Positions 26,826 through 36,813 of a stretch of DNA of 51,358 nt are shown here, one piece after another; positions within the stretch are counted from its first letter, which is position 1, and each line of letters opens with the position of its first letter. The stretch is taken from assembly GCA_012744275.1 (NCBI GenBank), contig JAAYIE010000003.1:64795-116152 (forward strand). The letters run 5' to 3'. The translations under genes were made by a program, and so were the position numbers. Source of the DNA: Desulfobulbaceae bacterium. Its GTDB lineage: Bacteria; Desulfobacterota; Desulfobulbia; Desulfobulbales; Desulfobulbaceae. The notes under the pieces are model-generated. The model did not search any database and was not told where the DNA came from. It saw only the letters and a program-made list of their open reading frames with translations.

Positions 26826-27066
26826 CCAGTTTTGCTGTTTGTCACCTTTGCCCCTGTTGTCCCTGGCCGAGGCAGCCGCATTTTCTGCGACTCGTTTCGC
26901 AGACACAGGAACGATCAAACCACGAATTGTGCACTATAGTTTTTCTGCACAGGGTATCTGCAGTTGCATCAATCAATATGGGTCACTGCAATGGGAAAAA
27001 GGAAGGCTATTCAACAAATTCAAGGTGTACGAATTTTAATTTTGCACAAGGTTGACCTGCCTTGGA
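26826..27066 (-). other. Leader region upstream of the flippase gene
   Basis: About 240 bases between the flippase start and the terminator at 27067. It must hold the promoter for the flippase-GT unit. A TATAGT-like element lies near 26935 on the minus strand but without a convincing -35 at the right distance. I see no RNA gene or protein-coding frame. Confidence 0.35.
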
Positions 27067-27121
27067 ACAAAAAGAAGTACCAGAGGCCCCAGCAACCAGT
27101 GTTGAGCATCTGGTACTTCTT
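27067..27121 (-). terminator. Rho-independent terminator after the SGNH hydrolase gene
   Basis: Perfect 13-base stem (AAGAAGTACCAGA with TCTGGTACTTCTT, 27072-27084 and 27109-27121), a 24-base loop that can itself form a small CAAC/GTTG hairpin, and a T-run following on the minus strand. It separates the secreted SGNH hydrolase gene upstream from the flippase/GT unit downstream. Confidence 0.8.
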
Positions 27122-27191
27122 CAACGAAAGTGTGTATCCGGGGAATGCGTTCTGTATCAGGGCAAGCTGCCTCGGAATCACGGGCAGTAAC

Positions 27192-28160
27192 CTAATGCCC
27201 TGCTGCCTGGGCCAATCTCCGGCGGTAAAACAATAACCAGCCGTGCCAAGCAGCCATGGGCAGCAACAGACCCAGCCCACACAGTACAAGCACGGTCTGG
27301 TGTACGGCAAGATAGGCCAGGCCCACTACCGGAAGCAGCAGGGTGCGCACTACCGCCTTCAGCCAGATATGATCTGCGATATAATCAGCCACCGGCGGAG
27401 AATACGTGTAATACTGATGCACCAGCCATTGCCCCAGTTGGTGCGGCAGCAGGAGCTTGTCCCTAAATTGTCGCAAAACCAGCACCTGCGGTTCCATATA
27501 TGAACCAAAGGCAGCCGTGGCAATGAAACACCCACCACCACCGCCGCCACCCCCGCCACCGCCACCAGATGGAATCGCTGCGGCAAAGCCTTCGGCAATG
27601 ATGCGGGCGCCCTCATTATTTGGATGGAGTCCATCAGTATTCAGCGCCTGCCAATTGGGTGCAACCCGGCTGTACGAGTCAACCAGGGGGATTTGATTGC
27701 CGCCCGCCATGCTGGCAATTTCACTGTTATAGGATGGAATGACTGTACCAATAGCCGGTGTCCTTGTGTTAGGGGTAATGGTTGAAACAACTGGCGAGGC
27801 CCCATGCTGACGGGCGACACCAGCCATATGCCTGAGATTGAAGGCTACGGTCGACCTGGTGAAACCCTGGCTGACATCATTGGCGCCTTCCATGATAAGC
27901 ACGTACTTGGGTTTATGCGCAGCCATGACGCCGTCAAAGCGTTTTATACCATTATGGGTAGTTTCACCCGGCACCCCGGCATTCACCACGGTATGGCCGC
28001 CGACCATGCCTTGCAAAAAGGCAGGATAGCCCTGCGCGCCAACACCCGAAGTGATGGAATCGCCAAAGCAAACGATAACATCGGCACTCACCGGACGTAC
28101 CAGGATCATCATCGACAAAGCTGCCAGAGCAGCCATAAATGCATGTTTATGAGTGAGCAT
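27192..28160 (-). CDS. Secreted SGNH/GDSL hydrolase with poly-Gly linker and CFI-box C-terminal domain
   Basis: 322 residues. Signal peptide 1-26, then a complete GDSL esterase domain: VIVCFGDSITSGVG (nucleophile Ser), GVPGETTHNG, GANDVSQG, and the Asp-x-x-His of TDGLHPNNEGARI. Twelve consecutive glycines follow (about 200-211), then CFIATAAFGSYMEPQV, LRQFRDKLLL and two membrane segments ending in basic residues. This tail matches the CFI-box-CTERM domain, thought to be a protein-sorting or processing signal. The Cys after the glycine run could be a lipidation or cleavage point (inference). Substrate may be an acylated glycan. It is followed by a strong terminator. Confidence 0.88.
   Translation of the reverse strand: MLTHKHAFMAALAALSMMILVRPVSADVIVCFGDSITSGVGAQGYPAFLQGMVGGHTVVNAGVPGETTHNGIKRFDGVMAAHKPKYVLIMEGANDVSQGFTRSTVAFNLRHMAGVARQHGASPVVSTITPNTRTPAIGTVIPSYNSEIASMAGGNQIPLVDSYSRVAPNWQALNTDGLHPNNEGARIIAEGFAAAIPSGGGGGGGGGGGGCFIATAAFGSYMEPQVLVLRQFRDKLLLPHQLGQWLVHQYYTYSPPVADYIADHIWLKAVVRTLLLPVVGLAYLAVHQTVLVLCGLGLLLPMAAWHGWLLFYRRRLAQAAGH
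27531..27566 (-). repeat. Gly-codon microsatellite in the SGNH hydrolase gene
   Basis: Twelve glycine codons in a row (GGT/GGC/GGG mix), encoding the linker between catalytic domain and CFI-box. The imperfect repeats could change length by slippage; the mixed codons reduce this. Confidence 0.85.
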
Positions 28161-28211
28161 AATGCGTGAACAGGTGGAGTTTATAGAAAAACAGGTGAGG
28201 CAAAGCCTTTC

Positions 28212-29000
28212 TCAGTTATTGATGCGGATAAAGAGCATGCTGCGATCCTCAACAAATTCGGGCAATAGCTCCTTTTCCATCATTTTGCGGTTCTGCTGCA
28301 TTTTTTCCTTGTCCTCCTTGGGAAGCGGTTGCTCTTCGCTCCAGCGGTCGCCCTGCCATTGAGAACTGAGCAGCGTGTAATCATTATTGCGGAAGCCTTC
28401 CCAAGTGACCTGGATTGCACCAGTTTGCGCGATCTCGATGAAAGGGTTGACATCAGGCACATCGTTACTGCTGTTGATTGCCAGCGCTTTGCCCCACTGC
28501 CCGTTTTGCAGCCGGATGCTGTAGACATCATCCTGACCCGTACCGTCATTACCAACAAAGACCAGCCACAGGATACCGTTATCGTCAGCAGCCACAAAGG
28601 GCATGGTGGTATTTGCCGGCATCCCCGGGATATCCGCAGGCTCCGTCCAAGCGGCACCATCAAAGACGGCATACATGACGCTCAGCTGCGTATCCTCCAT
28701 GGCTGTCCACACCACGTATTTCTTCCCATCAGGCGTGGATACGATACACGGCAGTAGATTGTCCGCATTACTGTTGGTGAGTTGCACCGGCTCAGACCAT
28801 ACGCCGCCCTTCCCCTGGCTACTGAAGAAGATTTCCCGGCGCTGACCGTCATAGGCAGACCAGACCATATCCCGCTCAACCGCAATAGCCTGGGTATCCT
28901 GATTCAAACTGGCGCAGGCGGGCACAGAAAAAAAGCCCGCAGCAAGAACTGCGCAAAGCAACAGTTGCTTCACGCCTTTGTATATCTTTATGATTTTCAT
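28212..29000 (-). CDS. Exported beta-propeller-like protein of unknown function
   Basis: 262 residues. Signal peptide of about 30 residues (KQLLLCAVLAAGFFSVPACA; the Cys could be a lipobox, but a typical L-x-x-C is not clear). The remainder has repeated W-S-E-P / W-T-E-P / W-G-K-A blades (for example VWSAYDGQRREIFFSS, GGVWSEPVQLTN, AAWTEPADIPG, GQWGKALAIN), like the BNR/sialidase-type propeller repeats. Only about four blades are present, so it may be a partial propeller that dimerises. A glycan- or protein-binding role is inferred. GAGGA lies 9 bases before ATG 29000. Not recognised further. Confidence 0.7.
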   Translation of the reverse strand: MKIIKIYKGVKQLLLCAVLAAGFFSVPACASLNQDTQAIAVERDMVWSAYDGQRREIFFSSQGKGGVWSEPVQLTNSNADNLLPCIVSTPDGKKYVVWTAMEDTQLSVMYAVFDGAAWTEPADIPGMPANTTMPFVAADDNGILWLVFVGNDGTGQDDVYSIRLQNGQWGKALAINSSNDVPDVNPFIEIAQTGAIQVTWEGFRNNDYTLLSSQWQGDRWSEEQPLPKEDKEKMQQNRKMMEKELLPEFVEDRSMLFIRINN

Positions 29001-29121
29001 TGTAACTATTCCTCAGAAAATACGGGTAAACCGGCAGGAGAGCATACAACTTCTGTTTGGAAAAAAAAACAAGAACTTCACAGCCTTGACTTGTGTCCCA
29101 GTCTGTATACCGACTGCATCG

Positions 29122-31008
29122 TCACAAAGGTTTCAACAACCCTGCCAAACCAACAAAGATAAAGCTGTACAGAGACATGAGGAAAAGCCCGATACAGATC
29201 AAGGGGACAACAGATCTGAGCAGATACCTTTGGCCATGCAGGAAAAAAATCGACATCATGCCAACAATGGGCAGAAAGTATCGGCCCTGGGGTTGGAAAT
29301 CAACGGTCCAGGCAATATAGAGGGCAAAGGCGATCAGACCGGCAGCGCACGAGGCGGTCAACATCCAGAGTGTTATGCCTTCAAGCCCGCCTCGCAACAG
29401 GGCCGTTGCAGTCACCGCAGCCAGAAAAACGAGGCCCATATATTTGAACAGGGTATAATAGGTGTGCGTGGCGCTGACTGAGGTGTACCCATACATGCCA
29501 ACGGCACTGGCAAAGGATTTTGCACCCCACTTATCCATCGTGAGAAAGCGTTTCAGATCAGTGCCGCGTTCCCGCATCTGCAGGTGCATATGCCGTTTTT
29601 CCAGTGGCGTAGCGGGATTCCACAGCTCACCGGCAAACTGATAGCGGGCCTGGAGCAGCTTTTCACCTTTTTTGAACCCATTGATATAAGCATCCGTTCC
29701 CCATACGCCTGCCACTATAGCCATGCCGATCAGCGCGACCACCATTATCCTGCGGAAATTCTGCCTGTTCAGGCGCGTATGGCCAAAAAGCAAGCGCCAG
29801 AGAAAATAGAGTCCCAAATACAGGTAGAAAAAATAAAAATTCTTCTTCACTAAAAAGAGTAAGGCTACCAGAACACCAAGACAAGCAAAGGTATACCAGC
29901 GCGGCTTTGTTGCCGCCAGCCCGCAGTTATCCAGCAGTTTGTTCCAGGCTGAATGAGGGCTCGCCACCTGGTAGGCTGCCAGGAGCATGACAAAAACGGC
30001 AAAGGCCTCCGCATTCACGTAGCTGAAGATGTACCAGACCTGCGGCGAAAGCAGCGTAGGTACCAAGATGAGACGAAAATCCTTATAAGTCAGGGCGAGC
30101 GCCAGCAAAAAGGACCACAGCACGATATTGAAATAGCGCTGCGCCATAAAGGATGGTACGGCCAGGCCATGAAAGGCATTAGCGAAACGTCCCAAAAACA
30201 AATAGGCAATTTCGCCTGAATGCAGGCGGGAAACACCGTAGACACTGTAGGTATCCTTGATTTCCTCAGCCCCTACCTGAGGGGGAAGAATATGGTGCTG
30301 AAAATAATCGCTTGCGCGCACATGCACTATTTCATCGGGATGGGCGTTAAAATTCGTGATGCCTGCCATGACCGTAACCAAGGTGAGGACAACGGCCACG
30401 AAAACGGGGATCAGGGTATTGTCCTCGGTAATAAACCGCTCCAAGCCCAGTCCCACGAAAAAGACGAACAAAAAAACCGTCGCCAGGGGCAAGAATTCTC
30501 CGCTCCAGAGGACCGCAGTTTTCACCAGTGCGCCGGGTAGGTCGAAAAAGAGCTGTGGGTCCTTATTGGCAGGGGTTATGACCAGCCCTTCGTCATTGAT
30601 GAACATTGAATCAATCCCATCCCCTAACTTGATCCGCGACAAAGCCTCGCCGCCCGCAAGGCGAATAGGCGCATAGCCGTTTTGGGTAATGGTGATGGAG
30701 CGAATGGTGACCTGCGCCATCGCTTCACTGGGATCAATGCGGAAGGCTGTGACCCGGGACAGATCGGTCAGTTTGAAGAAGTAGTATGGCTGTTCCGGCC
30801 GCAGCTGAATTCTGCGGGACTTCTGCTCACTCCACAATTCCCCGCTCGTGTTGAGCCAATAGATTTTGAAATTGGTCGGTGCTGAAGTCTGCACCTCCAT
30901 AACCACCGAGGCCTGCCGTTCAATCAACATGTGATAAAGAGTTGCACAGGCGAGCGCGAACAGGAAAAGCCGGAAAATTTGCATTTTTCGTTCAGCAATA
31001 TTCAACAT
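29122..31008 (-). CDS. DUF2142-family polytopic membrane protein
   Basis: 628 residues from ATG 31008. One N-terminal helix, a periplasmic beta-rich domain (about 35-165), then about ten helices. The conserved motif FNAHPDEIVHVRASDYFQHH after the third helix and the ending QPQGRYFLPIVGMMS fit the DUF2142 family (GT-C-like fold with an acidic pair in the first periplasmic loop). Members occur in polysaccharide loci and probably transfer sugars from polyprenyl-phosphate donors. Here the donor could be made by the GT2 at 22729, an inference from neighbourhood. Alternative starts are ATG 30981 or TTG 31017. Confidence 0.8.
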   Translation of the reverse strand: MLNIAERKMQIFRLFLFALACATLYHMLIERQASVVMEVQTSAPTNFKIYWLNTSGELWSEQKSRRIQLRPEQPYYFFKLTDLSRVTAFRIDPSEAMAQVTIRSITITQNGYAPIRLAGGEALSRIKLGDGIDSMFINDEGLVITPANKDPQLFFDLPGALVKTAVLWSGEFLPLATVFLFVFFVGLGLERFITEDNTLIPVFVAVVLTLVTVMAGITNFNAHPDEIVHVRASDYFQHHILPPQVGAEEIKDTYSVYGVSRLHSGEIAYLFLGRFANAFHGLAVPSFMAQRYFNIVLWSFLLALALTYKDFRLILVPTLLSPQVWYIFSYVNAEAFAVFVMLLAAYQVASPHSAWNKLLDNCGLAATKPRWYTFACLGVLVALLFLVKKNFYFFYLYLGLYFLWRLLFGHTRLNRQNFRRIMVVALIGMAIVAGVWGTDAYINGFKKGEKLLQARYQFAGELWNPATPLEKRHMHLQMRERGTDLKRFLTMDKWGAKSFASAVGMYGYTSVSATHTYYTLFKYMGLVFLAAVTATALLRGGLEGITLWMLTASCAAGLIAFALYIAWTVDFQPQGRYFLPIVGMMSIFFLHGQRYLLRSVVPLICIGLFLMSLYSFIFVGLAGLLKPL

Positions 31009-31102
31009 CTGCTGCAAACCTGATCGTATTTCAGGCTCCCCCTAGGGTGGAAGGACATGGACAACTCACCTGGCAAGGCTGCAAAACTATGACAGTGCAC
31101 AC

Positions 31103-31354
31103 TCATGCCTGTTGCTTCTTTTTCTTCAACCTGGCGTACAGCCGGGTCAAACGGGCCTCATGCGGCATAAGCCGGGCAAAGAGCATGCGGCCCAGGCCAT
31201 GGATCAGCATCAGCACCGCCAGTTGTCGGAACCGGGTGAATCCTGCAAAAAAACCCAAAGGAATCAGACGATTGATCGCATAGGCGCTGGAAACCCGCAC
31301 AATCTCCCCCTGCTCCATGTCAAAGCCTGTGGTGGTAATCGGTCGTTCATCCAT
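31103..31354 (-). CDS. Small hypothetical protein
   Basis: 83 residues, starting 2 bases after the stop of the HAD gene, which favours real translation. It has one amphipathic to hydrophobic segment (FRQLAVLMLIHGLGRMLFARL) and a basic C-terminus rich in Lys. Not recognised. Possibly a small membrane-associated partner of the HAD protein. Confidence 0.55.
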   Translation of the reverse strand: MDERPITTTGFDMEQGEIVRVSSAYAINRLIPLGFFAGFTRFRQLAVLMLIHGLGRMLFARLMPHEARLTRLYARLKKKKQQA

Positions 31355-31356
31355 GA

Positions 31357-33441
<2,085 letters not shown>

Positions 33442-33444
33442 CTA

Positions 33445-35823
33445 TCACGCAACAAGCGTCCGCAACCGGGTATAGGTAATAAAGGCGACGAGATAGATGA
33501 GCATTGCCAGCACCAGGGTCCATTGAAATCCTATGTAAATGGAGGCCAGCACGCTGGTCAGGCCGCCCACCACGGTAAAGAGCCCATTCATTGCCCAGGC
33601 CCAGCCAATCGCCCCCTGGGGTTGCGCCTGTATGGTCAGGATGCCGAGCGGAAAGGGCATACCCATAAAAAGACCCAAGGGAAAAATAAGCGCTACTGCA
33701 GCCATAATACGTACAGGTGTCGAAGACTGCAAGAACAGCTCGAAGTAGGGCTGATGCAGGGCGATCAAGAGGGAGGCGCAGACAAAAATACCCACAAAGG
33801 GAATAGCCCAGTTGCGCGCCGGAGAGATGCCCCATTTGGCAGACAGGGCGCTGCCCGCGCCAGCAGCCAAGAGTACGGCAAAGACAATGGTGGAGTAGGT
33901 ATAGAGGGGGAAGCCTATGAGCTTCATAAAAATCTGGATAAAGACCAGTTCAAAGATGATAAACCCTGCTCCCAGGCAGGAAAAATAGACGAGGGTACCG
34001 GCCTTACCAGCCCAGGGAGCCCTGCCGACCGCTGAGAATTGCAGCGGAATAAACACGAACAGCACCAGAAAGATCAGGGAGGCTCCTCCGGTCACAATCA
34101 GGTGCAGGACATCGCTTGGGATCCAGCCATTCTTCAACTGCGAGTTCAACAGAGCAATGGAGGAATAGTTCATGAAACGCTGCGGGTCTTCCTGCAAGGT
34201 CTGGAAGGATTTGCGCAGAAAGTTGAAATAGGGCCGGTTATCGGTTGAGGGAGCAAGCCGATATTCCGCATCGCGCACAATGCTGTCCGGTAATTCTCCC
34301 GTGAAAAACACAGGGCTCAGCATATTATTTTTCGGATCAATGGGATTCACCACCATCTTGAAGATGGGTGGAAAGAGGGATTGCACGAAGGCGCATTCCT
34401 CTTTCGTCCATGGCTGCATCTTGACGAGCATGGTCGGCAGGTTATCCATAAAGCCAGGAGAAACCGCCTCCATGACCAGCACATGTTTGGCAAAATCTGC
34501 CTTGCCCATGTTCTTCCACGCCAGGGCAGCGGTGGTGATCATCTTGGGATAAATATGATGGTTGATATGGAGGATGCCATCCTCCTTCAGGTGGGAAAAA
34601 TATTCCTGATAGGCTTCGGTGGTCTGCAGGTAGGTGGTCGCCATGGCGCCACTGCCTGCGGCAATGCTGGAACTGGTATGGTTGCTGAAAATCTGGATAA
34701 TGTCGTACTGCCTGCTGGTTGACCGTAAAAAGCTGCGGCCCTCACCCCGGAAGGCATTCACCCTCGGATCATTAAAGATGCCGCCATTGTACTCGGCGTA
34801 TTTGCCCTTGCCGAGCTCGATCACGTAGCCCACCAGCTCAACGGCATCCACATGGCCTGCCCCGGCCATGAGAGCGGCCTTGGTTTCAGACCCGCCTGCC
34901 GCGCCGATGACCAGGACATCCTGATTGGTGTTTTCCTTCAGCAGATGAGAAACATAGACAAAGGGTCCGTAAAATTGTGCTGAGGCATTGGTGCGCACCT
35001 CTTCCCGCAATTTTTTATAGTCACCATCAAAGGGATAAATAAAGCTGGACTGGGAACCGCCATCATAGGCAACATGCAGGTATTTACCGAAGTTGATGAT
35101 ATCAATCTTGGAGATGGGGTCCCATTTGGTATCCTGGAGGATGTGTTTTTCCTGCGCCTCCTTGACGCCGCGCTTGCTGGTGTGGTGCTGAAAATCAAAG
35201 TAGCCGTCTTTAACAAAGGGAATGACTGCCAGCACCAGGGCCAGTGCAATACTCCCGATTTTTACTGCTTTGCCCGGAGCAAAGCAGCTGGCAGCGATCA
35301 GGCCCAGGCTCGCGGTAAGAAAGATCAGACCGCCAGGACCAATAGGAGGCAGAAAGGGAATGAGCAGCACGCAGCCGAGTGCCGCACCAGTCAGATCCCA
35401 GCAATATAGATTCTGGATCCTACCGGCATAACAGGTAAAAACCGTGGAAAACAGCAGGCCAGCAAAGAAAAAAGGCAGCACCAGAAAAAGATAAATAACA
35501 GCAAAGAGCGCGAGCGACTTTCCTGGCGTGACATAGAGGCTGTCGAAATCAAAGGGTACATAGACCAGAACCGGGAGCAGCAAGAGGCTGGTCAGGGCAA
35601 AGATGATGCTGATCCGGCTCAGAATGGAGGCAACATTGGCATTGGGCGATAATGGCCGCAGGGAAAAGTAGACCCCGGATAGGCCAAAGCAAAACATGGC
35701 CAGGGTAATGACCATATAGGCCATGTTCGAGTACCAGATAACATCAAAAATCCGTACCAGGGTCAACTCAAGCATCAAGGTGGCAGCCGCGATGCAGAGT
35801 AAGCCGATGCCAATCTTATTCAT
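33445..35823 (-). CDS. Spermidine-synthase-like membrane protein with altered active site
   Basis: 792 residues. N-terminal six-helix membrane part (1-210), a soluble Rossmann methyltransferase-like domain (about 230-540), and a C-terminal membrane part with about seven helices. The soluble domain aligns with spermidine synthase: VLVIGAAGGSETKAAL for GGGDGG, AVELVGYV for VEID, GEGRSFL for DGRxFL. In real synthases the catalytic Asp lies in D-x-x-D-P; here QIFSNHTSSS replaces it. It probably does not make polyamine, and its role in the locus is unknown. Starts in a TAATG overlap with the preceding GT2 gene. Confidence 0.82.
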   Translation of the reverse strand: MNKIGIGLLCIAAATLMLELTLVRIFDVIWYSNMAYMVITLAMFCFGLSGVYFSLRPLSPNANVASILSRISIIFALTSLLLLPVLVYVPFDFDSLYVTPGKSLALFAVIYLFLVLPFFFAGLLFSTVFTCYAGRIQNLYCWDLTGAALGCVLLIPFLPPIGPGGLIFLTASLGLIAASCFAPGKAVKIGSIALALVLAVIPFVKDGYFDFQHHTSKRGVKEAQEKHILQDTKWDPISKIDIINFGKYLHVAYDGGSQSSFIYPFDGDYKKLREEVRTNASAQFYGPFVYVSHLLKENTNQDVLVIGAAGGSETKAALMAGAGHVDAVELVGYVIELGKGKYAEYNGGIFNDPRVNAFRGEGRSFLRSTSRQYDIIQIFSNHTSSSIAAGSGAMATTYLQTTEAYQEYFSHLKEDGILHINHHIYPKMITTAALAWKNMGKADFAKHVLVMEAVSPGFMDNLPTMLVKMQPWTKEECAFVQSLFPPIFKMVVNPIDPKNNMLSPVFFTGELPDSIVRDAEYRLAPSTDNRPYFNFLRKSFQTLQEDPQRFMNYSSIALLNSQLKNGWIPSDVLHLIVTGGASLIFLVLFVFIPLQFSAVGRAPWAGKAGTLVYFSCLGAGFIIFELVFIQIFMKLIGFPLYTYSTIVFAVLLAAGAGSALSAKWGISPARNWAIPFVGIFVCASLLIALHQPYFELFLQSSTPVRIMAAVALIFPLGLFMGMPFPLGILTIQAQPQGAIGWAWAMNGLFTVVGGLTSVLASIYIGFQWTLVLAMLIYLVAFITYTRLRTLVA

Positions 35824-36770
35824 TATTTCCTGTCCTTTTGTATTGCCTGGTACGCCTGCTTCACTTCTGCACGCAACTTCCTGGCGCTTGAACGAGCCAA
35901 TTGCTTCAACTGTGTTCTCAGGGCTGGCGGGGTCAAATTTGCTCTTCTCTGCTGCTCCTGCATCAATTCCTGCTCAAGTTCCATCAAACGGTCTATACCG
36001 GCATGCAACATGGTATGAAACTCTTGGGGAATGCGGGCCAGCATATACTTTCTGATAACATCCTGATCCTGTTTTCTACCGGTAATAGCGGCTTCACTCA
36101 GGGTATTGCTGCCATGAATGCGGTAAAAGAGCAGCGCTTCCTCATGGAGAAACTGTACCTGTCCAGGGAAAGCCAGCAACACCCTGAAAATGTAGTCATA
36201 ATCATGGAGATAGCGCAGGGCGGAGAATCCGCCCACCTTCTCTGCCGCCTGCCTGGTCAGAAAGAGGTTGGAGGTGGTGACCATCACGTTTCTTTGCAAA
36301 AAGGCCAGATACAAATCCTGACTGCTGCGATACCGCCGGACCGCATCCTCATACCACTGGTTCCACCATAGAGAAGGGTCGCCAAGGAGCGTGCCCCCAT
36401 CATTGATCAGCCGCACCCGGCTGAACAGGCACTGGGCGTTAGTTGCGCGCTGCTCTGCAAGCAGCCGTTCCAGACGGTTTTCTGTATAGACATCATCCGA
36501 ATTCAGGATAGCGATATATTCGCCCTGAGCCAACCCCATGCCACGGTTCAGAGCATTATAGGCATCCTGATTTTCCTGATAGGTATAGTGCAGGCGACTG
36601 TCCTGGTAGCTTTGAATAACCTGGGCAGTCCCATCGGTTGAACCATCATCAATGATGATTAGTTCCAGGTCAGCAAGAGACTGTGCCAGCACACTCTCTA
36701 CTGCAGGGCCAATAAAACGCTCATGGTTGTAGGCTGGAATAACGACTGATATAAGCGGCGCTTTTGTCAT
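35823..36770 (-). CDS. Glycosyltransferase family 2
   Basis: 315 residues from ATG 36770; an upstream reading to 36839 lacks similarity. GT-A motifs ISVVIPAYNHERFIGPAVESV, LIIIDDGSTDGTAQV, ALNRGMGLAQGEYIAILNSDD with the acidic pair at the metal site. C-terminal part is a long basic helical tail (RTQLKQLARSSARKLRAEVK), possibly for membrane contact. Function: adds a sugar to a polyprenyl-linked or surface glycan acceptor; specificity unknown. Confidence 0.87.
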   Translation of the reverse strand: MTKAPLISVVIPAYNHERFIGPAVESVLAQSLADLELIIIDDGSTDGTAQVIQSYQDSRLHYTYQENQDAYNALNRGMGLAQGEYIAILNSDDVYTENRLERLLAEQRATNAQCLFSRVRLINDGGTLLGDPSLWWNQWYEDAVRRYRSSQDLYLAFLQRNVMVTTSNLFLTRQAAEKVGGFSALRYLHDYDYIFRVLLAFPGQVQFLHEEALLFYRIHGSNTLSEAAITGRKQDQDVIRKYMLARIPQEFHTMLHAGIDRLMELEQELMQEQQRRANLTPPALRTQLKQLARSSARKLRAEVKQAYQAIQKDRK

Positions 36771-36813
36771 GATTCTATAGAAAAATAAAGGTGAAGACCT
36801 TTCAAGGCTGCGA

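Noticed and set aside
29020-29080. T9 tract on the minus strand after the DUF2142-BNR boundary, considered as a terminator
   Set aside because: Only a weak five-pair stem precedes it; not enough to call a terminator.
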